Source of the DNA: an uncultured Candidatus Poseidoniales archaeon
GTDB lineage: Archaea; Thermoplasmatota; Poseidoniia; Poseidoniales; Poseidoniaceae
DNA: 64,000 nt
Direction of reading: 5' to 3'
Assembly (NCBI GenBank): GCA_905182185.1
Contig: CAJJAP010000008.1
Location: 44,120 to 108,119 of the forward strand
Numbering within the stretch: the stretch's first letter is position 1; each line of letters starts with the position of its first letter. The notes below the pieces were generated by a model, which made no database searches, was not told the DNA's origin, and worked only from the letters and a program-made list of their open reading frames with translations. Positions 26,247 to 37,900 of this stretch are shown here, one piece after another. Both the position numbers and the translations under genes were made by a program.

Positions 26247-28341
26247 CGGTACAGGAAACGAAACCTCTGAAACAATCTTGTACCATATGTGCGAAGAAAC
26301 ACAGACTTCTGACGATTACCCTGGTTCTAATATAGATGAAATCACTGGAGCAGTAAATAACTATCACGACATTCGTATTACAACTCTTACAGTGTTCCAA
26401 GGATATGATTCCAATGGAGGCGGTGAACCAACATTTTCAGTTAGTGATGGGCAAACCGGAGATCTGAATGTAGGGATGTCTAGAATACATGTCCAAGTTG
26501 AACATCGTGGAAGCAATGAATTGACTACCTATGACTGGGAAGTCGCCTTCTCTACTACCAAAGAAGGTGAATCCAATACACAAGCAAGTACTGTGGATAA
26601 CTGTGAGGGTGTAGAACCTGCATATATGCACGCAGAGTTAGGAATGAACGCATCGGCAATACCTCCGGCGTCATTAACTGGATTTGCATGTGATCTAATC
26701 GTTCTTGAAGAAGGAGTTTACACATTCGAAGCGACTCTAACACTACTGGGTAAGTCAACAGACCAACGCCCTTCAAATAACCATAAGACCATGACTCTTG
26801 ATGTTGTTAATAACTTACCAATGATCACGTCATTTGATTTGAATACACTTGGCGACTTGGTAGTTGGACAAGAAGAATTCCTTCAGATGTCTGTACAAGC
26901 ATTCGATGTAGATGACCCATCAGGTGAATCTCTAGAATACGCATGGGCCTACCAAGGTGGTATACTCCCTGGATGTGGCGGTTTAGCAGGTGTTGGAACA
27001 ATCTGTCAATTCCCTATTATCTCAGAATATGTAATGATATTCGCAGTAACAGTTACTGTTACTGATTCACAAGGCGCTTCAGTCAGTGAAGAAATGATGA
27101 TAGAGATTTGGAACAACGGAGTTGGAGCAGCAACTACTGACTCGGGAATCGAAATACAATACCCAATACAGTATTGGGCTCCAAGTCACTTCAACATCAC
27201 TGCCTCAGATGGTGATTTAAATTCATTCATGGACCAAGAACTGCCAGGATATACAGGAACTTATGATGCCATTGCTGTTGTTGAATTTGCAACAGAAAAT
27301 GGACTGAGTGCGAATGATATTCTATCTCAATCAATGTCAATAATTTTTGATAAGAGCCTAGGTGCAACATCACTTTGGTATGTCACTGATGCTGGTTTGT
27401 GGACATCTATGTCAACAACGGTTGAAGATGTCGATGGAACAACATCAATGTTCAACTTTGACTTCCCTGCAGATTCAGCAACCTTACCTGCTGGAAGTCT
27501 TGTATTGATCGGTGCTGCACTTGAAGAAGCAGCAGTACCAGTTGCAAGTATTTCTGCCTTCGATGCATCAGCTGGTAAAGGTGGAGCATTGGTAATGAAC
27601 TGGAATGTTTCGACAATCCTTCTTTCATCCGACACTGAGCGTGTAACAATTTCATGTGATACTAATAACGCTGACTGCGATCTCGCAAACCCGTTCATCA
27701 CAAGCGCAGTTCCTGGGGCAAAGACCTATACTTACTCTGGTACTAACACAGTACATGGAATGTCATATGATGTCTCAGTAGCAATTTGTAATGCTGCAGG
27801 CTGTAGCACTCCTATTGGAACTGGAACTATTATTGCCGACAAGGCAGTTGATGGTGGAGTATCTGCTATGAATATGGCTGTACAAGCAGTTGGAGAAGAA
27901 TGGACCGTTTCATGGTCTGCAACAGGGGAAACCTTTGATGTTGACCACTGGAATGTCTGCTACCAAAAGCAAGAATCATTCGATGCAGCAAACATGCCAT
28001 CGCAATGTGTTTCCACAATAGGCGCAACTGATACAACAATCAATATTTCAATGCCAACCGCTGAAGGAACATGGGATTACTACTTCACTGCAGTTCCTGT
28101 AGATGAACTAGGTAACTCTGCTTCAGCAGCAAGTATGAACAGTATCGCATATGATAGAGATGTTGCAATCGATAACGAAGATGATGGCAAGAACATTGGT
28201 GTCAGCGATAAAACTGATGGTGTTCCAGCAAGTGTCTGGGGTCTAATAGGTGGATTAATCCTCGTTGCAGTTATTGCTAGCGCTGTAATACTTCGCCGTG
28301 GCGATGGTGATGGCGAAGAGAACAAAGATTGGGATTACTGA
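26197..28341 (+). CDS. Large membrane-anchored surface protein, C-terminal part (same gene, other frame)
   Basis: True coding in this frame starts near 26233 (HLPNNGTGNETSETILYHMC); the ATG at 26197 is not a real start. Ig-like/PKD-like repeats (LEYAWAYQGG, then VTVTVTDSQGASVSE) and two fibronectin-like units are followed by a single membrane helix (SVWGLIGGLILVAVIASAVI) with RRGDGDGEENKDWDY at the cytoplasmic end. Many paired cysteines suggest disulfides. The likely role is a cell-surface or S-layer-associated protein; no enzyme motif is visible. Confidence 0.85.
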   Translation: MLIMTHSNHAGKHLPNNGTGNETSETILYHMCEETQTSDDYPGSNIDEITGAVNNYHDIRITTLTVFQGYDSNGGGEPTFSVSDGQTGDLNVGMSRIHVQVEHRGSNELTTYDWEVAFSTTKEGESNTQASTVDNCEGVEPAYMHAELGMNASAIPPASLTGFACDLIVLEEGVYTFEATLTLLGKSTDQRPSNNHKTMTLDVVNNLPMITSFDLNTLGDLVVGQEEFLQMSVQAFDVDDPSGESLEYAWAYQGGILPGCGGLAGVGTICQFPIISEYVMIFAVTVTVTDSQGASVSEEMMIEIWNNGVGAATTDSGIEIQYPIQYWAPSHFNITASDGDLNSFMDQELPGYTGTYDAIAVVEFATENGLSANDILSQSMSIIFDKSLGATSLWYVTDAGLWTSMSTTVEDVDGTTSMFNFDFPADSATLPAGSLVLIGAALEEAAVPVASISAFDASAGKGGALVMNWNVSTILLSSDTERVTISCDTNNADCDLANPFITSAVPGAKTYTYSGTNTVHGMSYDVSVAICNAAGCSTPIGTGTIIADKAVDGGVSAMNMAVQAVGEEWTVSWSATGETFDVDHWNVCYQKQESFDAANMPSQCVSTIGATDTTINISMPTAEGTWDYYFTAVPVDELGNSASAASMNSIAYDRDVAIDNEDDGKNIGVSDKTDGVPASVWGLIGGLILVAVIASAVILRRGDGDGEENKDWDY

Positions 28342-28369
28342 TCTTTAGGCAAACCGTCTGAAACAATCA

Positions 28370-28499
28370 ATGGAAGTATTTGCCTGCGGGCAAATGCTTA
28401 GTCGCCAAGGGGGCAGCTGCGGCTGCTCTCTTGGTGCCTCATTACGTCCTTCATCCACTCCCTTTGCGGGTGCCAGGACGGCACAAAATCTCCTTCCAT
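28370..28499 (+). ncRNA. Predicted structured RNA, multibranch fold with two UNCG-capped hairpins
   Basis: A closing stem pairs ATGGAAG (28370-28376) with CTTCCAT (28493-28499). Inside are three hairpins. The first is ATTTGCC/GGCAAAT (28378-28395) with loop TGCG. The second is a 13-bp stem (28405-28417 with 28422-28434, two G-U pairs) with loop TGCG. The third is GTGCC/GGCAC (28470-28484). An alternative pairing CGTCCT (28445-28450) with AGGACG (28475-28480) overlaps the third. Both TGCG loops are closed by C-G, the stable cUNCGg form, which holds only on the + strand. No open frame of note crosses it. It does not match 5S, SRP or RNase P as I know them. It could also be a 3' UTR element of the preceding gene. 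Confidence 0.6.
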
Positions 28500-28749
28500 G
28501 TAATAGGTGGTTGGAATATTTCAATTCAATCGATAAGATGCCTTTTGATGAGTGGATCATAAGTGAAATCCTTATCCTCCATTATCCACTATTGTATTGA
28601 TTGTTCATTATTATTTATTTTTAAAAATTGTAATATTAGGTGATGTATTCGGCGTACTATTTTCTCAAAGTTGATTTTTTAACAAATGCATCCACTTCAG
28701 GATGATTTTTTGAAACTTTTTCCGCTTTATGTTAATTTCTCTTTCTAAG
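28500..28749. other. AT-rich noncoding stretch before the giant gene
   Basis: About 250 bases of increasingly AT-rich sequence without a supported gene, RNA or repeat. T-rich tracts near 28613-28625 and 28674-28682 could end transcripts from the left. It leads into the TATA element at 28750. Confidence 0.5.
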
Positions 28750-28760
28750 TATATAATATA
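28750..28760 (+). promoter_or_regulatory. TATA box for the giant surface protein gene
   Basis: TATATAATATA in an AT-rich context, 170 bases before the ATG. The predicted start of transcription is near 28785, leaving an unusually long leader of about 145 bases for an archaeon. Confidence 0.6.
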
Positions 28761-28868
28761 ATTAACATTTACAAATAGATTGTACCACTCAAGCGGGGAA
28801 ATCGGGGCGCAGTATGTTGGTTCCAGTTAGTGTAAATAGTGAAGCATTCAAAGAACATGTACCCCAAT

Positions 28869-28919
28869 CCTCATAAGCGGTGCTAAGCCTGCGATGCAGT
28901 GCATACAGTCCGTATGAGG
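28869..28919 (+). promoter_or_regulatory. Leader hairpin that would hide the ribosome binding site of the giant gene
   Basis: CCTCATA (28869-28875) is complementary to TATGAGG (28913-28919), which overlaps the ribosome binding site TGAGGTGA (28915-28922) seven bases before the ATG at 28930. The stem extends through CGG (28878-28880) with CCG (28910-28912) after a two-base bulge, and a small CTGC-GAT-GCAG hairpin sits inside. Translation may thus be controlled by RNA folding, temperature, a ligand or an RNA-binding protein. This is predicted by eye, not tested. Confidence 0.5.
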
Positions 28920-28929
28920 TGAATGAACA

Positions 28930-31900
28930 ATGTTGGGAACAAAGAAAACCACGCAAAAGTCTGTCCTTGGTGGAATCGGTATGGCACTGTTATTGTGTCT
29001 GCTCATGGCGTTAATGCCTATGAGTGGATTCGTAACAAATGACGTTGGCGAAATTGATTTCGTCAACGCTACTGAAGAGTCGCAAGACTTCTTCAAGTTG
29101 CCAGAGACCATTGAAGACACAGACTATGAATACGACCAAGCCCTTGAACTCAAGGGAATGAGAGACCAAATGACCAAAGCTTACATCACAGAAGATGGAA
29201 AGATTGCTCAACTAGTTGCTAGTGAGCCAATCAACTACCTTCAAGATGACGGCGTATGGGATGAAATTGACTTGAACATCGTTGCGACAGCAAACGGTTG
29301 GGAAGTCGCTAAGAACACCTTCACAGCAGAATTTGCTGCAGAAGTTGCTGGCGGAGTCCGAGTTCAAACCAGTCAATTCGTTGACCCGATCTACACTGGT
29401 ATCAACCCAACAGTTGTAACCATTGATGAATCTGGTGAGGCGCCAATGCCACTAATGATTGCTCCATCTAATGATGGACCAACAGTTGGTGGAAATGTTA
29501 TCCGATACCCAATAGCAGAAGGATATGACTTGGATTACACAGTCGAGTCAACACAACTGAAGCAGAATCTCGTAATTCGCGAGCGTCCTGTCCTTCAGCC
29601 TAATGCAGCTTGGTTAGGAATTTCTGAAGCAGTTCAACTGCCACTCGGATATTCCTTGTATCTTGGTGACACACTCCTTGGTGAAGAAATCACTCAAACT
29701 CAAGAAGCACTACAAGTGCGTAATACAGAAACTGGAGAACTACTAGCTGAGTTCCCAATCCCTATGGTTGTCGAAGAAGGTGCAGAAGCCCCATATATTG
29801 CAACATACTTCATTCAATCATATGGTTCTCTAATCATCTTAACTACAGCAGTTGATACCGACTGGTTACTTTCAGAAGATAGAGTATTCCCACTCGCTAT
29901 AGACCCTACAATTAAGGTCACATCCAGTACTGGTGGATATTGTTATGTATACTATGCATACTGTTATACTAACAGCAATCGCTACCTTTACAGATACTAC
30001 GCTAATATCCAGTATCTGCCTTGGCACAAGTACGTTTTCAGCAGTAGCAACGCTCTGCCGACTGGTGCTACAGTTGACTCAATCGCATGGAAGCAATATG
30101 TTTCCTACGCATATGGAAGCAGTTCTTCACAATCGATTACAGCAACCTTGATGGAAGCATGTGGAACCGATACCAAGTATAACTACGCAGTTAATACCGC
30201 AACATGTTCAGGTGCATTCGCTGCAGGCAATATAGTGCAAAATTATGGTGGAACTAGCGCAAGAAAGATGGTTTCCTCTATCTGGAATTCTGCAGCAGTT
30301 GATACTTACTCCCAGGGAACTGGTTGGAAGACTGCTGACATTTGTACAACAGCAACAACTTGTTCAGCGAGCACAGCCGCAGGATACATTACAACTGCTC
30401 AAAGCAATTCCGGAACTATCGGAATGGGTGCAAAGATGACTTCTTCAATCTACACATACACTTATTCAGCGTCTGGTGGATCATCTAACTCCTATATCCA
30501 GATAATTTATTCTGGTGGTTCTGATACAGATGCTCCTACATCTGACTTCACTCCATATTCTGGAATTACTTCATATTCAGAGGGTACGCGAACTTTCTTC
30601 ACCACCCTTTCAGATATGGCTGGTGTTGATACAACCTCCACGAATGGACCTGCTCTACATTATTCATTGAATAATGGTACATGGTCAAGTGTTTCTGTTT
30701 CAAGTATCGGAACTTGTACTTCAACTTCTTCAAGTTGCAGATTCAAGGCTACAACACCTTCAGTTGATGCTGGAGATTACCTGGAATACTACTGGAAGTT
30801 CCAAGACCTAAACGCAGGAAGCAACGGTGCTAACGTTGGATATGACCCTGCATTAACAGGTGCACAAACAACTCCAACTCCTTTCTACTTCGCAGTAGAA
30901 GATGTTGCAGATGCTGGAACAGATCAGAAGTTTACCGTTTCTACTACGGACGTCAGCGGTGGAGGATACAATTATCCAACAGTTCTTGACCGTCAAATGA
31001 CTTACTTCGATGGAAGCGACGAATATCTCTTTGAATTCGACACTACAAGTTGCGGTACTGGAAGCCAATCATGTTTCTATACAACTTCTTACTACTTCTA
31101 TGCTAACTGGCTAACACAATGGACAACTGCTCCATCAACCGGTTCTCGTGGAATGGGTGGAACAAGATCAGGTATTGATATGCTTCACAAGGACGATAAT
31201 GGATATCTGACAATCAGTGCAAAGAACGGACCTCAATACAACCTAATTATGTTGTATGACAGTGCTTCTAACTCTTGGGCAATGGTTGGACTTGGCGACA
31301 AGGCTACATCCAGCACTTCTCTAGAAATTAACGACCCACTATCAGGTGGTACTGCTGCAACCAAATCCTTAGGATATGGATACAACAATGCCTATAAAAT
31401 CGCTATCCCAGGCGGTATTACTGGTTCATTCGGTAAGTTTAATTTCAATGCTACTGGAAGTTCAACTTCTGCTAACATGCTTTGTGTAACTGACAATGGT
31501 GCTTACTACTTCTACAGAACTAGTTCTGCAACTGGTGGTAGCTGTTCATCTGCGTATTACTACTTCGGAAGATATAACGCTATTACCACTTACACGTGGT
31601 CTGGATTTGCAATGTCTGTAGGATACTATGGAGCACAAGCATCTACAGGTTCTATAACTTACAAGGTCGGTCTGGTTGCACCTCAGCCAGATACCTTCGC
31701 ACCTATCATGGAACACTCAGCATTATCTGATTCCCATAGTAAGGACAGAACAGTCGCAGTAACCATTACTGATGCAGGAGATCCACCATCTGGATTGAAT
31801 GTAAGTACTACTGCTGGTGTTGGGCCAACATTGTACTATCGTACAGTTGGAGCATCTACTTGGTCATCCATTGGATTAACTTCTGAATTAGCTGATGATG

Positions 31901-34900
31901 CTGATTGTGCATCGATTGGTTGTACATGGAGTGCCACTATTCCTACATTGGAACGTGGAGACTCTGTTGAGTATTACATGACAGCACAAGATACTAGCAC
32001 AGCATCTTCTGGTATAAACACTGTAACTTCTTCAACAAACACATTCGAAGTTGGCGACCCTAACAAGATGATGGTTATTGAATGGAGAGATATGGGTTAT
32101 ACCACAAGTTACCTATGTACCTATCAAGTTGTAATGTACGACGTTACTAACGAGATTGAATTCAAGTACGATACTGGTTGTGGTGTATACTACGACTACA
32201 TGACGACTGGATACCAAGACAGTACACGTACTAAGGGAGAAGCCCTGCGTACTGGATCTGGAAGCTACCAAGGAGGAGCAAATATCTTCTCCAACAACTT
32301 CCGTATTTCCACATCGGCAACTTCCTATGGCCACGAGAACTTTGACCTTGGAATCAAGAACTTAGAAAATGCTCAAGCAGCAATTACTGGTGCTTCGAAT
32401 GGTAATCCGTCAGCATACTATTGTGCATACCGATTCAGTAGTTACAAGTCACAATGTGCGGCAAACATCGACATCCCTGAAGATTTTGCAATAGAATATT
32501 TCGGTACAGAGTTCAATGGATCTGACAGCAATGACAGAATCCACCTCAGCCGTCATGGTATAATGCAATTAATTAATTCAGGTAGTACAAGCACATACAG
32601 AACTATGGGCTCTTATTACGCCGTTCCTGGGGAAATGCCATCCAACAATTTCTATGCTAAGTCCAACTCTCTTGCTCCAAACTGGGGCGGATATGGTTCT
32701 TACTATTGTTACAAGACAACTGCCGTTGACTGTGGTGTATATTACCGAGTAATGCCGTTTGAAGGAAAGGGTACAGATGTTGAATCTGATATTACTGTTG
32801 ATACAAATTGGGATCTGTCTGACAGCCCAATTAGAATTAACCCTTCTAATGATTACTTGTCGATTTCAGCGAATCTTGAAATTCAGCCTGGTGTAGTAAT
32901 CCAAGTGGCATCCGGAAAAGGAATTTCCTTTGATGGTGCTTGTGATTCATTAACCGCTAGTGGAAACGTCACTGACCATATTCTGTTTGAAGGTCAAGCA
33001 GGAGCAACATGGTCAGGTATAGCGTTCACAGACTCCTGTTCAACAGGAACTGATGACCGACACGAGTTCGCATATGTTGACTTCGCTAACACCTCTAAAG
33101 CAGCAATTGCAGCAGGTAGCCGTCATGGTGACACTACGGGTACAAACCCATCCAGCACCTCTAACGTTGGAAACTTCACAATGAACCACATGACCTTCAA
33201 GAATGTCGCTTCCGCCTTCGAGCATGGAAGCGGACAAGGTACTGTCCTTACAATGAGTGATTTCAGTGTCGAAGGAAGTACAACTGCTAACACAGCATGT
33301 TTCAACTTCGCAGAAAACACAGTTGCTACATTAACTGAAGGTACAATGAAGGATTGTAACACTGCAGGAAACAGCTGGGGTGGAGCGATTGTTCTCGCTG
33401 ATGGTTTATCAACTGGTTCAACTACCGGTTCACTATTCTTAGAGAATACAACGATTACCAACTCCTATGTCAACTTAATCGATGTAGATTTGACAATGGT
33501 TACTATCTCTAACGTTACTGCAAACACAGTAAGCGGACAAACAGGAAGCGCAATTGCTTCCTCTGCTGGCGCTGGTTCTGAAGTTGTTCTATACAACTTC
33601 GATGCTGATGACTATGCCTCTGCATCAATCGATGCTATCGGCTTGATCAACATCGAGGATGTAGACTTAGGAACTGCTAACTTTGCTATGACCCCTGGTG
33701 GCTCATCGAGTACTGCGACTGGACCATCTGGTGCAAATGCAGTAATTGATACGCTAACATCAGGTGACCTTCAAATGAACCGAATGCACCCAAGTGTCTT
33801 CACAGATATTACTGCAGGAGATGTTGCAATGTACGGTAACGCAATCACAACCGATGTGCTTGACTTGAATAACTTTGATATTGGCACATGGCAATTAACT
33901 GGCTGTGGATGGAATGTTAACATGGATGCAATTAATGCAGACCTTGTCTACAGTTCATGTTCAAGCAGTAATGCTCCTAATACGGTTACAGTTTCTGATG
34001 CTACAATTACCCACACAAATTCGGTTACATCTGCTCTATATGCACGTAACACAGTAATGACTGTTGGTGAGACTGCTATTACTAGCACAACTGCTGGTAC
34101 AGGAACGATTTACCTTGCTAAAGCAAGTTCAAACGCCAAGATCATCCTAATCGATGTGACTCAGAATGGAAACGATTGTGCAGACAATACCGGTGACAGT
34201 TCAAACTGTGACTGGGACGCTGCATCTTCCGCAACTATTTGGTTTGGTGGAACTGCACAAGCAAGCACTTACAGACTGATAAATTCTGGTACGATCTCGA
34301 CTCCAATTTGGACACAAACTTGGAAGTCTGGTCACACTGTTATTGCTACAGTTGTTGACAGTAGTGGAAGCACACTCTTCGATGTTGGCTCTCACATTAC
34401 TGATACGAATGGAGTTGCAGATATTTGGGTTGTCACAGGTGACTCAAATGGAAACACCTATTCTGACCACAACATCCGTGCTTTCGGTTCTGCAGGACAA
34501 AATGAAACACTGCACACCGACGCTTGGTATCCATCTACTGGAGTCTTCAACATCGGAAGCAGCATTGAATTGTTGCTAACACCTGCTCCAGTTAATTTCG
34601 ATCAAGCTGGAATGGATTGTGCTTGGTTGGCTGCTAACGCCACACATGCTGCTATGCAAACCTTCCCTGGTTCAGGCATCTATGAGTTTGACAGTACTAC
34701 AATCACAATTTCCGCAGACATATTGCTTGATGGGTGTACCATCACGTTACTAGGTTCAATAATGAAGGTTAGAAGTACAGCAACTTCTTCACCAGTTATT
34801 TCTATGAGCAATGGTGGTAAGTTGATTGTAACAGTTATCTCAAGCAGCCCTACCGTTGGAACTCTCAAAGCAGAGAACTCCAATTACGGACTACATCTTG

Positions 34901-37900
34901 ATATCCAAGATGGCGGAACACTAGAACTTGATGCTGGTATTGTACGTGATGTTGCACAAGACGCAACAACAAAATCTGCAATATTGGTTAACGATGGTGC
35001 TACACTAACTCTGACTAATGGAGCAACAATCTTTGGTGCATCAGCATCAATAGATGACATGGCTACAGTTAAGGTCGATGGTGGTACAATTAATGTCGAT
35101 GATTCTTCAATTATTAACACTGGTAACACTGGAACTGCTCTTTGGGTTGAACAAGCTGGTGGAAACATCAACAACATTATCGTGAAGAACGGCGCAGTAG
35201 GTATTCAAGCATTCAACGGTGCTCCTCAAGTCAATGGATTTACTTCAACTGACAACACAGTTGGAGTAGATGTCTACGGTGGTATGTCACTTCCTACAAT
35301 TTACCGTTCTACTTTGAAGAGCGGTATGGCTACAGGTTGGAACACATACCAAATCGATTTGTCTACATACCTTGGAACTGGTGAATACTTGCAAGTAGGT
35401 GCAAACAGTATCTATGGTGGCGGTAACGCACACCCTCTGTACAACTATGCAACATCCAAGTACTACATGATAACTGACAGATACAATATTGAGTTGGAAG
35501 ATGATGCAGGTAACTCTTGGAACATCACTCAAGGTGATGATCTTGGATACTACCCATATGGTGCAGCTGACCCAGCGTCAGGTGTCGGATATGCAGCAAC
35601 ATATGATGGCGGTACCGGTGGTGTGCCATCCTATGACTGTAACTATTATGGTTATTCATATGGTCCAAACGCACCAACTACCCAAGATGGTTACATGTAT
35701 TATCTGCACTACTACTGGCCTGGTGGCCCGATGACTAACCCGGGATACCCTGCTTACTACAATTATCCAGCACAGTTTGGATTTGACTGGGAGAACATCG
35801 ATGGTGTTACTCCAACAGGTAACGCAGCATACTATCCATACCATTACTGGGGATACTACTACAACTCATACCATGGTGGCGCAGCAGGTACTACCTTTGC
35901 ACCTCCTGAAGGATATGTTGGATTGTTTGGAAGTTATAACGTCTGTCTTGATTATGCATACTCATATTACATGAGTCCTGGGCAAGGCGCACGTTTGACT
36001 TACCCGATTGTAGATATCTCTGCAAGCAACATCACCAAGGTCACTCTTTGGATGGACGTTTTACACAACCGTGCAGACAACTACGAAGACCGCTTGGATT
36101 TCGTTGCTCGTAGTGGAAACGACCCTGCTGAACTAGGAAACTATGTTCGTGAATCTGGTACTGCTCTATTCAAGAATGGAACAATTACTGGTGCAGACAC
36201 AGGTATCGAAATCGGTGGCGCATTCGCTGCTGCTCACTTTGATAATGTAGATGTTACAAGCCCTGTTAATTCAGGAATGGAAATTGTAGGACAAACTGCA
36301 GCAAGCGCTACTGGTCTTGGAGTATCAGGAGGTAAATATGGTGTACTTTCTGGAACTTCATCATCAGGTAATATTGATCTGCTAGATTTGGACCTTGATG
36401 GACAAACATCTGCTGGTATATACTATGTCAAGGATATTACAGGAGAAGTTTCTGGAAATGTTACTAACTCTGCTGGAGCCGCATTCAAGTATGGTCCACT
36501 GTCTGCAAGGGATGTTTCCTTTGATGCAGTGTCTATCGAAACCAATGCGATCGGTATCGAAACTGCAGGATCTGGAACTATCACAATGCAGGACGTCATA
36601 ATGGGTAATACCGTAGATGTCACAATCACTGGTACTGCTGCTGTTGACTTTATCGAAGGAACAGTTGATGCTAATTCGGTTTCAGTTACTGGAAGTGGAT
36701 TGTTTACCAGAATGCGTGAATTGGCGGTTACTCTAACTGCAGATTCAAATCCAGTGTCTGGTGCTACCGTCAATTTATTAGACGCTAGTGGCAGCACTGC
36801 TGGAACTGGAGCTACTGATGCTAGCGGTCAAGTCGGGGGACTAACATTCACGACTATAACTGTAGATAATGATGGATTAATAACTCCAAGTCTAGTCGGT
36901 TATCAAGTTTCGACTGTTGCTGAAGTAGATTATTCTTATACCTCTTCGTCAAACAACATTATGGATTTCCGCTATGCATTTGAGACAGCAACACTGTTTG
37001 ATAATAGTGGAAACTCAGAAACAGTTGACCTGGTTGACCGAATCACAGACCGTGTTTGCTACGGATTCTCTAATTCAGCATACATAATGGTGGCTCAATG
37101 TACTGGATATTTATCCACCGCAGGGTCCCGTCCAATGGATACTGATGGAGATGGAACGAATGATGGTACTGAGTACGGATACTACGGTGGAATCGCTGAG
37201 GATATGTCTAACAAGGTCGTAATGGTCGATGTACCATTTATGTACCTCAATGGTGGCGATGATTACAACTTTAACGGTTCAACAATCCTTGCAACTGGCG
37301 GTTATGCACCTTATGATACACAACGTTGGTATCCTAAGTCTCCATATGGATCATCTTTCTACATGACTGATGGTTCTATGTATTCTATGACGGTTAACCC
37401 TACCTCTGGAAGCGCAATGGGAATTGAACTTGGATACCAATACTACTCTCTGAATTTGATCATTGATAATTCAACATTGAGTGGTATTGCATCTATTGTT
37501 ACATCGAATGGTTACAAGTCACCTTGGTATACTTACAATTGGGAAGTAGAAGAAGTCACTATTACGAATTCTGATATTACCCATTACCGTGGATATACCA
37601 GTTTGACTAATGCTATCCTCTATACAGATATCTGTATAGTTCTCGGTGGTGGCGATGGTGGAGTAATTAGTAACAACACTTTCACCGATTGTGGTGTTGG
37701 TGTTATGGCCCAAAGATCGCCATACTACAGTTACCATACTGCTGACTACTACGGTGCTGACAACCTAACTGTTAGTGGAAACACTTTCAATGATGGTGGA
37801 GAAATTGCTGACGTATGGATTTACAGAAACGCTATTGCAGACGATGCAATCATTACTGGTAACACATTCAACAGTGATGGTGGAATGGGATCTGCAGTTG

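Noticed and set aside
28440..28452. GATGAAGGACGT on the minus strand, identical to a conserved part of the 23S rRNA 5' region
   Set aside because: Only 12 bases match; the flanks do not follow 23S, and the strand is opposite to the UNCG-consistent fold.
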